Shown here: positions 24,101 through 35,869 of the stretch, one piece after another
Numbering within the stretch: position 1 is the first letter of the stretch
Layout: every line of letters begins with the position of its first letter
Notes under the pieces: generated by a model
Database searches by the model: none
What the model was told of the DNA's origin: nothing
Seen by the model: only the letters and a program-made list of their open reading frames with translations
Assembly: GCA_028551475.1 (NCBI GenBank)
Contig: CM052355.1
Location: forward strand, 29,415,580 to 29,479,579
Direction of reading: 5' to 3'
DNA from: Casuarina equisetifolia
Taxonomy: Eukaryota > Streptophyta > Magnoliopsida > Fagales > Casuarinaceae
Length of the DNA: 64,000 bases
Translations under genes and position numbers: made by a program

Positions 24101-24830
24101 TCTTTCTTTTTCTTTTTTTTTTTCCCAAAAGATTCTGGCCGCTACTCCGACATTTCGCATAAAGAGTCTTAGACCATTAATTGGGAAAAGTCTTCTGTCT
24201 TCATTAACGAGTACTTGAAAAAAGAAAAAAAAAAAAAAGGGGTTAAAGCTAGAAGATCGAGGCCGATAAAGCAGCCCAATGAAAGCTACAGCCACTATCC
24301 ACCTAAAGCAGCACTATAATCACTATCCATGATGATTCAATAATAGTTGTGGTTTATGTTATCAATTGAATTAAGTTTTATGTATATCAAAGGTGCATGA
24401 AAAAGTTTTATATATATCGAAGCTTTCTCCTAGTAGTAATTGTACGGTCCTAAAAATTTCTGACCTTAACCAGCAGGGGTCTTCCATTAACGCCTACCCG
24501 AAGTCTTTTTGAACTACTGATGAGGACTGTGTACCTAATAAATTCGGTCCTCTCCAATGAACCTTAATTCTCCGTTAGCATTAGGTCATAACGAGGACAC
24601 TGAAGTTTTTAGACTTGATACCTTAAAAAGGTGCACTATCTGTGAAAGCTTTTGAATAACCTGTGGTGTTTGATCTATTGGACAAGCAAGAAAATCCTGG
24701 TGGAGGAAAACCAGATGTGTCTTTCCGTGTTTTTTTGGTTATTTTCTTTTTTGGAAGACACATATGCAATTGATCCTTGACTCACGCAACTGCCGACTTC
24801 CATGTAGTGTATCGAGCTTTCTTTTTTATG
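24101..24830 (+). promoter_or_regulatory. Upstream region of the RLP locus
   Basis: The block CCCAAAAGATTCTGGCCG...TTAGACCATTAATTGGGAAAA at about 24,124-24,190 matches upstream DNA at 6,430-6,490 and 34,735-34,795, so it is RLP promoter-proximal DNA shared across the cluster. A long T run and an A run flank it. Confidence 0.5.
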
Positions 24831-24838
24831 TATAAATT
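24831..24838 (+). promoter_or_regulatory. TATA box of RLP locus
   Basis: TATAAATT lies 58-65 bp before the ATG at 24,896, followed by the conserved AGGGCTCTACCTTCACTTTTG segment shared with the pseudogene at 6.69 kb. Confidence 0.6.
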
Positions 24839-25825
24839 AGGGCTCTACCTTCACTTTTGTCTCATCCAAGAGTGTCAAACAAAAGATAAAACATTATGAG
24901 TTCATCATCTTTGTTTATTATCATGCACTTGTCTTTCTTAATCTTACAATTGCGTCTTCTATGCACTCATTCTTCTCTCTCACTCCACACCTATGCCATG
25001 ACAGTGACAGGTTGGATTTGTTGCAATTCAAGGAAAGCTTCATCCTGGACAAGAGAGCCTCTCTTGCAGATCCTTTAGCTTATCCAAAGGTTTCATCTTG
25101 GAAACTTGAAAGGAGCAAAAGGAATTGTTGCTCTTGGGATGGGGTGGAGTGTGATGAGCACACTGGTCATGTAATTGCCCTTGACCTTAGTAGCAACTTT
25201 CTCTATGGTTTTATTTACTCCAATCGTAGCCTTTTTCGCCTTGTTCACCTCCAAAGGCTTAGCCTTGCCAACAATAACTTCAACCACTCCCAGATCCCAT
25301 CCCAAATATGTAACCTTTCTAGACTAAAAGAACTCAATCTCTCTTGCGCTACATTTTCTAATCAGATCCCATAAGAGATCTCTCAATTATCAAACTTGTC
25401 ATCTCTTGATCTATCTCAAAACGATATTTTTTTCCATCCTATAGATTTGAACCTAAGAAGCCTTGTTGGAAATCTAACTCATCTAGAAAATTTGGATTTA
25501 AATGGGGTGAACATTAGCTCCATGATGCCTAATATTTTATCAAATTTAACTTCCTTAGCTTCCCTTATTCTCAATTCATGTGGTTTGTTTGGAGAAATTC
25601 CAGAGAGAATTTTTAACCTACCAAATCTACGAAATCTAAGTCTAAGTGGGAATGAAGGGATCATCGGTTCTTTGCCAAGCTTTACATGGAGTGCTCCACT
25701 TGAAGAATTGCACCTCTCATTAATGAGTTTGTCAGGTAAGCTACCTACTTCCATGGGAAATCTTAATTCATTGACTAAGTTGATTGTATGGAATTGTAGT
25801 TTCACAGGCTTTATACCATCCACAC

Positions 25826-27230
25826 TTGGTTATCTCACAAAACTCATTTTCCTTGACCTTTCAATAAATACTTTTGTGGGTAACATCCCTTCTTCTCTTG
25901 GTTATCTCACAAAACTCATTTTCCTTGACCTTTCAATAAATACTTTTGTGGGTAACATCCCTTCTTCTCTTGGTAATCTCACAAACTCATTTTTCTTAAC
26001 CTTTCAAATAATGCCTTTGTGGGTAACATTCCTTCTCTTGGTATTCTCACAAAACTCACTTACTTTGACCTTTCAAATAATTTCTTTGTGGGTAACATAC
26101 CATCTTCACTTGGAAATCTTACATCACTAAATGAATTAGTTATCTCAAATTGCAACCTCACAGGGTCCATACCATGCTCACTTGGTAACCTCACAAAACT
26201 CACTTACTTTCACCTTTCAAATAATGCCTTTATGGGTAACATACCATCTTCAATTGGAAATCTTACATCACTAACTGAATTAGTTTTGTCAAATTGCAAC
26301 CTCACAAGGTCCATACCATCCTCACTTGGTCATCTTGCAAAACTCATTTTCCTTAACCTCTCAAATAATGCCTTTGTGAGTAACATTCCTTCTTCTCTTG
26401 GTAATCTTATAAAACTCACATACGTTGACCTTTCAAATAATGTCTTTGTGAGTAACATCCCATCTTCACTTGGAAATCTTACATCTCTAACTAGATTGGT
26501 TATGTCAAATTGCAACCTCAAAGGGTCCATACCATCCTCACTTGGTTATCTCATGAAACTCATTTTCCTTGACGTTTCAAATAATGCATTTGTGGGTAGC
26601 ATTCCTTATTCTCTACGTAATCTCACAAAAATAATTCATTTTGACCTTTCAAATAATAGGTTTGTGAGTAACATCCCATCTTCAATTGGAAATCTTAAAT
26701 TAGTAACTAGATTGGTTATGTCAAATTGCAACCTTACAGGATCTATACCAACCTTTCTTGGTCATGTCACAAAACTCATTTTCCTTAACCTTTTAAATAA
26801 TGCCTCTGTGGGTAACATTCCTTCTTCTCTTGGTAATCTCAGAAAACTTACTTACGTTGACCTTTCAAATAATGTCGTTATGAGTAACATTCCATCTTCA
26901 CTTGGAAATCTTACATCTCTAACTAGATTGGTTATGTCAAATTGCAACCTTAAAGGGTCCATACCATCCTCACTTGGTTATCTCACGAAACTCATTTTCC
27001 TTGACCTTTCAAATAATGACTTTGTGGGTAACATCCCATTTTCACTAGGAAATCTTTCATCATTGACTAGATTGGACATGTCAAATTGCAACCTCACAGG
27101 ATCCTTGCTATCTTCAATTGGTGATCTCACTAAACTCACTTCCCTTAAACTTCCACTAAATGCCTTTGTGGGTAATATTCCATCTTTATTTGGTAATCTC
27201 ACAAACTCACAAACCTTGATCTTTCATATA
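25826..27230 (+). repeat. Intragenic LRR tandem repeats (72/144-bp)
   Basis: About nine to ten copies of a 144-bp double-LRR unit (LGYLTKLIFLDLSNNAFVGN then IPSSLGNLTSLTRLVMSNCNL) stand head to tail. Two adjacent 72-bp single-LRR copies, 25,826-25,897 and 25,898-25,969, are identical by eye, which indicates very recent unequal exchange or slippage. The unit encodes LRRs and is not an independent repeat element. Confidence 0.88.
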
Positions 27231-27985
27231 ATGAATTTGTGGGTAATATCCCATTTTCACTTGGAAACCTTGACCAACTCTTTGCACTTACTATTCTTAA
27301 CAATCAATTGAGTGGTGAAGTCAATTTTAGGCATATTAATGGGACTAAATTGGCCATTATTGAACTGACTGAAAATCAATTAACTGGTCTAGTTACTTTT
27401 GGACATATGAAGCTCACACACTTAAAGGCCCTAGACCTTTTTTTTCAATGAGCTTCAAGGCCAAATTTCAAACTCAATCTTTGATCTCAAGAATTTGGAA
27501 TTTCTTGATCTTTCTAAAAACCATCTCAATGGTACTTTGGAGTTTTCAAGTTTCCTTAAGAACCAACATAAGTTGATATACTTAAACCTATCCAACAATC
27601 ACATTTATGGCCAAGTCCTAAAACAAATATGGAACATAATTAAAATAAGGCTAGAAGTCTTTGATCTTTCCTATAACTTTCTCACAGGCTTCGGTAAACA
27701 TCCAATTTTTCCTTCATGGATTCATTTAGAAGTTATGGATCTAAGTTCCAATTTACTTCAAGGATCACTTCCCATTCCACCCTTCTTCACTTGGTTTTTT
27801 CTGTGTCAGATAACTTCTTGACTAGACATGTACCAGAAAGCTTTTGCAATATGAGTTCTCTTCAAATCCTTGATTTGTCACAAAACAACTTAAATGGTTT
27901 GCTTCCTTCATGCTTAGGTAACTCTAGTGTTGATCTGTCAATACTTGTTCTCGGAAAGAACCAATTTCAAGGAAGCATTTCAAAA

Positions 27986-28597
27986 ATGTGGATAAGAGGA
28001 AATCATTTAAGGGTGATTATTTTTAAGCAAAACCATTTCCAAGGGCGTTTACCAAGATCGTTGGTCAACTGTACTATGCTAAAGGCCCTTGATCTTAGTA
28101 ACAACCATTTTCTTGATTCATTTCCATTTTGGTTAGGCCATCATCCTAATTTAAAGGTTCTAAATTTACACTCAAACAATTTCTATGGTCCAATGGGAAC
28201 TCTTGAAACTTATTTTAAGTTCCCAAACTTAAGAATCTTTGACATCTCCCATAATAATTTTACAAGAAAGATGCCATCCATACTTTTTGAAATGTGGACA
28301 AGAGGAAGTAGTTTGAGGATGATTATTTTCAATCAAAACAAATTCCAAGGGCCTTTACCAAGATCTTTGGTCAACGGTACTATGTTAAAGGTCCTTGATC
28401 TTAGTAACAACTATTTTCTTAATTCATTTCCATTTTGGTTAGGCCATCATCCTAATTTGGAGGTTCTAAGTTTACACTCAAACAATTTCTATGGTCCAAT
28501 GGGAACTCCTGAAACTAATTTTAAGTTCCCAAACTTAAGAATCCTTGACATCTCTTATAATAATTTTACGGGAACGATTCCATCCATAATTTTTGAA
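27986..28597 (+). repeat. 306-bp tandem duplication of four LRRs
   Basis: The block beginning ATGTGGATAAGAGGAAAT at 27,986 recurs at 28,292 as ATGTGGACAAGAGGAAGT, exactly 306 bp on, in frame. The gene at 1-1414 has one copy, so the duplication arose after the segmental duplication or was lost in copy 1. It adds about 102 residues on the concave ligand-facing side of the LRR solenoid. Confidence 0.85.
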
Positions 28598-29278
28598 AAT
28601 TGGAAGAATAGGAAGATTGAGGATTTGCATAACTTAACTTACATTGAGGAAGACTTAAATCTTAAAATAAGCGAAGGTTCTAAATTTTCCATTTTAGACA
28701 TGCCTTATTTTCTCTCTTTGATACTTACAAACAATGGCACAAATATTTTATATGAGAAAGTCCAAGAAGTATTCTTTGTTATTGATTTCTCAAGCAACAA
28801 ATTTGTTGGTGAGATTCCAGAATCTATTGGAAATTTATGGGAATTTAATTTGCTAAATTTTTCCAATAATGCTCTTACAGGACAGATTCCACCATCATTT
28901 GGAAAACTTTCAAATTTGGAAGCACTAGACCTTTCTCAAAACCAATTGGTAGGGAATATTCCACAACAACTAACACAACTTACTTTTTTAGAATTCTTCA
29001 ATGTTTCTCATAATAAGCTCTCTGGTCCTACACCAAAAGGGAAACAATTCAATACATTTGAAAACAACTCATTTCAAGGAAACCTAGAATTGTGTGGCAT
29101 GCCATTGACCAAGAAATGTGTGAGTTTTATTATGCTGAATACTTCATCTCTTTTCTCAAAAGAAAGTCAAGACTCCATATCACCTTTTGAATTTGGTTGG
29201 AAATCAATTGTGATTGGATATGGATTAGGAGTAGTTCTTGAAGTAATAATTGGACAAATTTTGTTTATAAGGAAATGA

Positions 29279-29792
29279 GATTGGTTGATGAAGACCTTGA
29301 GAATAAGGCAACCAAGTGGGAGAGGATGTAGACATTAAAGAAAGAAGTTTTTACTAGATTTTTTCCAAAGAAATGGATATGTAAGTATGTTTGCTACTTC
29401 ACTTTATTTTTTTAACCCTTTTTCCCAATAATAATGTGTAACTTTCCTTTTATGTATTTTCTTGCTATATCTTAAATGGGGTAGAGCTAAGACACGTTAT
29501 GTAAAATGCAATGTGGAGTATATATAGATATATAGATATTTAAATAGAGGAATAGGATTTAGCAAGTATACGTTACTTAGAAACAAAGGTGTAATTACTA
29601 CCTAAGATGTAAAGAAAAAATGTTAGTGGATAGTTTGATCTTAAAGATGATATTTAGCAAAAAGATATGTAATATGTGTTAAATGTATTTTGATGTTAAT
29701 TAAACCTTTATAGAAGGACTAATTTGAAAAATTATATTATTTTAAATATAAACATTTATGTGCCAACAAACAATGTTGAATAAGAGAACATC
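29279..29792 (+). other. RLP 3' flank
   Basis: Matches 1,415-1,923. A short TATAGATATATAGATAT run lies near 29,523-29,540. No gene seen. Confidence 0.5.
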
Positions 29793-29982
29793 ACATCTTT
29801 GAAACACACTTGAATCTAATCACAAACTTCACTGACAGTCGAGAGAGGATTTGGAAGATTCCCTCAGGAGGAAGCCGCCCCTCATCTTCACTTGCAGCTT
29901 TGACGCAGAGGAACGAACCGCGGAAGAAAGGAGAAAGCCAGGCCTTGGAACGAACTTTCTTAGCAATGAAAGTCAAATGCAT
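29793..29982 (-). pseudogene. F-box domain fragment, minus strand (copy 2)
   Basis: An open minus-strand frame of 63 codons contains LPPEGIFQILSRLSVKFVIR and then FKCVSKM, a clear F-box. It would pair with SKP1 in an SCF ubiquitin ligase if complete (family knowledge). It stops right after the F-box with no associated domain and points away from the FBA remnants to its right. It lacks the stop of copy 1, so a short F-box peptide is possible, but a fragment is more likely. Confidence 0.72.
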
Positions 29983-30149
29983 TATGTGAGTTGTTCAGTA
30001 ATATAAAATTGCAGCTTTTTCCGAAAAGAAAAAAAATGATTTTTTTTTTTATGAAAAATGTTGATACTAGTTACTTGATATGCTAATATTTTCCTTTTCA
30101 TATTAACTTGATATACTAATGTTTCTCCCTATTAATGATTGAATTTAAG

Positions 30150-31545
30150 GGGAAAAAAATTGCAGTATGATACCAATCAGTCGCTCTCTTTCCAATCCCA
30201 ACACCCGCCTTCCCTTCTTTTCTACGATTTCCACTTCCGTCGAGACATATCTTCAATTTTAGCTCCCCCACCAAACATATCTTCTTGCACTCCCTCGATC
30301 GAAAGATGGAAGACAAAGGGAGTTTTTCGTGTTGGGTTGGTCCAACCCATATTCGGGGACTTATTATTGGGTCCAATTAGGGTAATGTGGCCCTAAGGTT
30401 TAAAAGGAAAAATATAGGGTTTTTTTCTTTAAGAGAAGAGGTGAGTGGCAGTCAAAAGAAAAGAGAGAGAGAAAAGAAAAGAGTAAAATTTTGCAAGAAT
30501 TAGAGGCCCTGCGTAGCAGTTGATCAAACGTCTGATCAAGGTCGATCCGTGGTCCGATTGAGCTGATTTTTTGTCAGCAGGTTCGGGATTGGGTGTTCTT
30601 CATTGTGAACGGCTGGATCGTCGTTTGGAGCTCTTGAAGCCAGCAGATTGTGGTCAAAAATCTGGGTGATATTTCTCCAACTTTTTCTTGGTTAAGTTGT
30701 TGTTTACAACTTGTTTCTTCACTATTTATTGGTGATTATATTATTGTTGAATCAATGAATCTTAGTCCTGTTGCTATTGTTAAGGACTTGATTGGGTTGT
30801 AACCTAACGATTGATATAGTGGAGATTTGAGTGGACTCCATGATCGGTCCCGTGATTTTTTTATCCTTCACATTGGAGGAGTTTTTCCACGTAGAAATTC
30901 TTTTGTGTTGATTGTGATTTGCTTATTTTACTTGTGATTCAAATACATCGTTAGTATTTTAGCATTTCCTCATAGGTTCAATCAAAGTGGAAAACTTTAT
31001 ACGTCGTTTTTTCCCTTCACTTCACACACCCATGGGATTTCAGAGAATTGCGTTGCTCACACCAATGCATCCACTAATTCTAGATTGTTGTTGGTTCGTC
31101 AAATGGCCTGATTTGTTTCGCCAATCATATTTACGGTCGGGAGGCTCGTGTTTCTGTATCAAGAGACCTAAAGTTACTTGTACTTTTCTTTTCTTTTATT
31201 TTAGCATGTTAGCTTTGTAAATCGTAAGGACTTACTTTTCATGTAATGGCTTAGTTTTTGTAGCCGAAGAGCGTCCAATGGTTAGCACACGCTCCGCTAT
31301 ATCAAGATTTGTTTCGGAATGTAATTTTGTCGTTTAAGATGGAGGATGAGGACGAAGCTGTTTGAATTGACATCAAAGTAGGATTGGAGAGGGCCAACGA
31401 AGCATAGATGTTCACATTCGGAGCCTTGTGGATTTGTTTCATTTGGATACTTATGTGGATAACCTTGTTCTATTGAATGTAGCAGTTTTGAGTTCTGAGA
31501 CGACAGGGTACTGAGTCTGGTGCCAATTAGAGTGGCAAGAAAGGG
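30150..31545 (+). pseudogene. F-box-associated pseudogene (copy 2), interrupted by an LTR
   Basis: Blocks at about 30,175-30,325 and 31,026-31,110 match the N-terminal half of the intact F-box gene (CTCTCTTTCCAATCCCAACA; CCCTCGATCGAAAGATGGAAG; CATGGGATTTCAGAGAATTG). About 31,310-31,490 matches its C-terminal end. The middle FBA segment kept in copy 1 is deleted here. An LTR-like sequence splits it at 30,330. Confidence 0.8.
30330..31025 (+). mobile_element. Solo LTR (Copia-like) in F-box pseudogene
   Basis: About 695 bp absent from the duplicate copy at 2,465. It starts TGTTGGGTTGG and ends ...CTTCACA. It contains ATCCTTCACATTGGAGGAGTTTTTCCACG and a TTGTGATT-rich tail, as in Tork/Tnt1-like Copia LTRs. 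No internal coding part is present, so it looks like a solo LTR. A clean target duplication is not visible, so the exact ends are uncertain by a few bases. It inserted after the segmental duplication. Confidence 0.68.
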
Positions 31546-33879
31546 GGTGATCATATGCTGCTTTTACTCTCTGCTAATAATAATGTCCTTTGTTATGGAG
31601 TGCTTTTCCTATGGTTTGGTCTTTTGGGGAATCGATGAGGGTGAGAGTAAAGCTTGTGGTGCCACCAGGGAGTTTTAGTATGAATTCCAATAACCATGCT
31701 TGATGATTGTCTTTGTAACTTGGAAACAGAGTATGACAACATGTTACAATGTTAGCACATTTACTTCTTTCTGGGTCCAAATAAATCATCTCATGTGACA
31801 AAATAGACTTCTGAAACTGCAGAATACAAAGTTATTAATGCAAACCTATGAACTTCTGCGTGCAGCAAAGGTTAGAAAGTCTATGCTCAATTTTTTTTTC
31901 CTTTTGTTTTTATCGGAACTGGAGGACCACTTTCATCTCAAAAGAATACGTTCCCAGTGATAAACGGCAACAAGAATGCCGTAAAAAGAGCTCCTTCAAT
32001 ATGGAGCAGACTCTCTTTTCATCCACCTCTTGGTGACAAGTTTTGAAGGCCTAAGTCTACCTCTGTTCAAAAAGTCTTATTAAGTAAAGGAGTGTTCCAA
32101 GGCTTAAAAAGTACTTTACATGTGTCAATTTTTTTGATGTGGGACTGAGTGTCCAATTACAAGTAGCGAGTTTCTTTGTCACGTAGAATGACGAGCGTCC
32201 TCACCGGCATTAAGAAGAAGATTGGAAAGGAGGTCGTCAGTTGAGATAAGAGAGGCAGAGAAAGAGGTTTTGTTGTTTTGGCTAAGAGGTCTACTCGGAG
32301 GAATACGATTGCGGTTGGCTGCTCGTATCTTGCCCTTTTTTATTTCGTTTTCTTTCTTGGTTTCATTCTTGAATTCAAATTTTAACTTTATGTACACTCC
32401 AGCGTTTCATTAGACCTAAGTTCTCAATCTTAATCTTTCTCCCAAATTTGGTAGAGAATTTGAAGTTATATATTAGAAGAGAAAGTACTGCAATATTTTG
32501 TAAAAATTCAAGCATGCCCATTTTTGGATTTAAAAGAAAAAATAGGTTCCATATAGGATTGAGTTAGAATTGAAGTATGTTACAATAAAGTTAATTCCTA
32601 ACTCTTTTCTTCTTTTATTTTTCATGTGTTGTTAATAGTAAATGAGAGTTACTGATAGGAAAATTAGATTCGGTGGTGCCTTAATTGTATTAAAATCCTA
32701 TGATATCTTATCAAAGAGTACAATTGATAATTATTTGTCACTAGAAGCCATTTCACCCAAAAGTCTTAGAGTCCTTTGATCAACTTATGATTTGAGAATA
32801 AACACTAAGATAGATGTGTTTAGTACAAGGTAATACTCTTAACCTGTGGAGCAATAATGTGATTGATTAAGCCAAATACAACTTAGAGTATCAAACATAG
32901 AAGAGCATGTCAAGGATTTAACCGTGAACAAGCCATGGTCTTCAGACCTTTCTTTCACATTTAAATAGCACCAGGTTAGAGTCGAATATAAACATCTACC
33001 GTTGCAAAGCCAAGGAATTTCACTGAGATTTTTCAGTTCACTTCCTCTGCAACTTGAGCTAAAGGCTGTCTCGGTTATGGAAATAACTCCTTTAAGTCAT
33101 GGTCAGTCAATCGTGTCGTGTATTAAAGACTGACCCAGCTGCAACGACTTGAGTCAGTCGAGGGGTTGTGTGTTATGATCTTAAATTCATATTTTAGCTT
33201 TATGTACACGCCGGGTGACACTACATCTGAATTCTCAATGTTAATGTATGTATGCTTTTCGAATTGAAAGGAAAAAACTAAGTTATATCAAGGAGTGAGT
33301 TACAATTTAAATATGTTATAACAAAGTTAATTTTTTATTACTCTTTTTTTGTATGTAATTTTAACAATAAAAGGAAAGCCCTTGTAGGAAAATTAAATTC
33401 AATATTTCCACTAGCATTAATCCCCTTTTATTGTATTAGAATCCTGTGATATCTTGTTGTCTTAATTAAGAACTATCTTGTTCAGAAAAATAAAACACAG
33501 GAAAACAAGAACACATAATAAATTCCAACAAAATTAAATCATGAGCAGGAATTCATAAAAAGGATATACTATTAAAATAATTATTATCAACAAAAGAAAT
33601 AAGTAGAAAACTATTGATGTTTTTAACACAAATTTTGAACCAAACCATGTAAGAATCACCATCAAAGAATAATTGAACATTGGTTATTGTTTCTTCTTAC
33701 TTAAATATTTATTTTAAGCTTTTTTCTTTATAAATTATTTCAAAATTATCCTGGCTATATATATCATTAGAAATTGCCTTCATACTAAGATAAACTTCAT
33801 ATCCTTTTCATTTCTTGGATTGGAATTGCACCTTAGATCATTGAAATTAACTTAATGGACTAAGCCAACAGGCAAATCA
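31546..33879 (+). other. Duplicated intergenic DNA, no gene recognised
   Basis: Counterpart of 3,300-5,524. Short frames (for example 31,574-31,801 minus and 31,848-32,036 plus) are not conserved between the copies and show no domain. Confidence 0.45.
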
Positions 33880-34555
33880 AGACTCCTGACAATTATTATA
33901 GCTAGATGTAACAAAAGGCAAAGTGGGAGCCATTTAGTCTATCTAGCGAAGACTTGGAATAACACAACTTTATGACAAGCCTCTGTTCCCATCTATAAAA
34001 TGCCAACTTTAGGATAAGGAAATCTGGTAAGGAAAGACATATGAGTTAAAGTAGTTTGGACAAGATGTTTCCGAAGCTTTGCATTGCATGTGCAGCCTCT
34101 AGCTACAATTGATTGCATGTTTGTTGTTTACTTAGATTATCTTATTGTTCAAAATTTACAATTAAAAGCTAAATTGTGTTTCACTTTAAATATCCCTTCC
34201 TACCTTGAACACTCCGGAGCACAATGGAAAAGAAAATTAGACAAATTAAGTTGGTGACAGGCAAAAAGGGAAAGAGCGAAAATTCAATACCAATAACAAG
34301 GACTTCCATCTGAAACCCAAAGAACACGTAAGAAATCGGCCTTAGATTTTCCAACCAGTCATTTGACTTTGAGGCATTGCACTGGACAAAAGTAGCCATT
34401 ACGTCCAATCTAAGATCCCATGTCTTACGCAAATGACTTGACTTAGATTGAGACTTGGAGTCTGACGTTGGAAATTTGGGGTCACGACCTGACCTAGATC
34501 CCAAATCTTAGGCAGTATAGGATTGAGTACTACTTTGTTAAAGCTTTCAGTAGTT
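33880..34555. repeat. Three-copy non-coding repeat, copy 2
   Basis: Counterpart of 5,525-6,215. The minus-strand frame 34,181-34,504 (107 codons) stays open and resembles the 105-codon frame of copy 1. Its function is unknown and it may not be coding. Confidence 0.6.
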
Positions 34556-34699
34556 CTCAGACTTGACCTAATCCTGTAAGTTAATTGTACCTAGCTTTGA
34601 CGCCTCCTTGTTAGTATAATAGAAGTGGTACTAGGAACAAGCATATGCAAGACGCAAAACTTGAGATACCAGGTTCTTTGCATATTGATAGAGTATGGT

Positions 34700-34898
34700 C
34701 AGTTCTTACTTTACGTTGATGTACTCTTCTCTTTCCAAAAGATGATGGCCCCTATGAAAGTTCCCATAAAATTCTTAAACCATTAGCTGGGAAAACTCTA
34801 ATGTGTTTGATTAAAGCAAATTACTTGACGTTGGTTAAAGAGCCGCATCAATAACTTAAAGACGACTTTGGGTCATGTAAACAGCTTGATTCCCATCC
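34700..34898 (+). promoter_or_regulatory. Orphan RLP promoter fragment
   Basis: Matches 6,405-6,590 upstream of the RLP pseudogene but is cut off at CCCATCC before the TATA region. No RLP start follows. Confidence 0.6.
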
Positions 34899-35240
34899 TG
34901 TTATGGTCCTAGGTTTAGGCCCTAGAAGTGGTCAGGTCCAAACTAATAACAAGCCCAAGTCCATGTCAAAAATGTTATAAGTGGATAACAATGTACTAAT
35001 ATAGGGACTTTTGGTGAACGTAAACTTGGAATTTCTCTTCCATGGAGGAAGCATCTCCCTCTAACAAGATAAGAGGTGTTGGTCCCCTTCTAATGATACT
35101 AGAAACTTTGCCATCATACTCATTCCTTACTCCAAACCCAATTGTTAAGCCATTGGTTTCGGTTGAGCCATGTAGCAATAACAAATGATATGTTACGGGC
35201 CCAAGTCTAAGCCCTAGAAATGGTCAAGCAAAAGTTAGGT
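34899..35240. repeat. Unidentified inserted repeat with internal direct repeat
   Basis: The segment starts TGTTATGGTCCTAGG. A similar ~45-bp sequence starting TGTTACGGGCCC recurs at 35,191, 292 bp later; both contain GCCCTAGAA(G/A)TGGTCA. It breaks the segmental duplication. Two truncated LTR 5' ends in tandem would explain it, but no coding part supports that. Confidence 0.4.
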
Positions 35241-35439
35241 ATCAATGACATTTGAAACTAAAGTTTTCAAAGAAAGGGACTTTTAATTTTCTCTTAAAAA
35301 CATTGGCTTGGTTTAGTTTCAAAAGCCTCATTTATCTTCGGGCTTTGAATAACACTTTCATGCCAGAGGGTCCCATCTTTAGTTCGAAATTTCAACCAAC
35401 TCTCTTTTCTGGTATATTGATGAAAATCGATTGACAAGT

Positions 35440-35760
35440 CCTTTGACCGGATATGCATTTAGTGTAATTTTTGGAGGAACAATTGCACACAATTTGTTTG
35501 TAAGGAAACAAGATTAGTTAATGAGGATCTTCAAAATAAGGTAACCAAGTGGCAAAGGACGTAGCTGTTGAAGAAGGTAGTTTTGGCAATGTTTTCTGAA
35601 GACATGGACATGCATGTGCATTTGCATTTGCCAGTCCATTGATTTGTTTTTTTCTTTTTTTCTTTTTTTTTTCTGTTCATAATGTGTGCCTTTTTTGGCT
35701 AATGTTTTGGCGTATTTGAAATGGGCTAGTGTTAAGGTATGCTATTTATAGAATTAGCAA
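35440..35760 (+). pseudogene. RLP 3'-end relic and flank
   Basis: GGATATGCATTTAGTGT then TTTTTGGAGGAACAATTGC and TTGTTTGTAAGGAAACAAGA aligns with the membrane span and FIRK end of the RLPs. Then comes the characteristic 3' flank (GTTAATGAGGATCTTCAAAATAAGG, AAGTGGCAAAGGACGTAG). Only the last ~35 codons plus flank remain. An F-box tail follows. Confidence 0.7.
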
Positions 35761-35869
35761 CTAAATGTCGTTTACAAACACTTCTAATGACTACCATAGC
35801 GGCACTGTCCATTTGCTTAAATCTTGTATGGAGCAAATAGCAATGCAACAAACGATGGACATTTCTTTT

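Larger units (their letters stand above)
24896..29278 (+). pseudogene. Long LRR receptor-like protein locus with expanded LRRs; six frame lesions
   Basis: A complete RLP layout. The ATG at 24,896 begins a signal peptide (LFIIMHLSFLILQLRLLC). The N-terminal cap follows (CHDSDRLDLLQFKESF, NCCSWDGVECDEHTGHV), then a very long LRR block with repeats of about 48 residues, the island, four LRRs, the cap LELCGMPLTKKC, a membrane span and the end FIRK. The frame is broken at about 24,985 (shift), 25,372-25,374 (TAA inside IP-EIS), about 25,985 and 27,198 (one A lost in CACAAAAC), 27,438-27,445 (one extra T in a T run) and about 27,790 (one base lost). Four of the six are single-base indels in or beside A/T runs, so sequencing or assembly error is possible. 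If they are real, this is a young pseudogene. Relative to the 1-1414 gene it has an extra 306-bp LRR block. Confidence 0.85.
27560..34898 (+). repeat. Segmental duplication, copy 2
   Basis: Collinear with 1-6,610. Differences from copy 1 are the 306-bp LRR duplication, a ~695-bp solo-LTR-like insertion at about 30,330, loss of ~290 bp of F-box pseudogene near 31,280, and an abrupt end at 34,898 inside the RLP promoter block, where another repeat begins. Confidence 0.87.

Noticed and set aside
25826-27230. Regular short repeats resembling a CRISPR-like array
   Set aside because: The units are LRR codons in frame inside a receptor gene of a plant; there are no unique spacers between constant repeats.
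30139-30396. 85-codon plus frame and 86-codon minus frame across 30.1-30.4 kb
   Set aside because: They overlap an F-box pseudogene and run into the LTR insertion; the frames are accidental.
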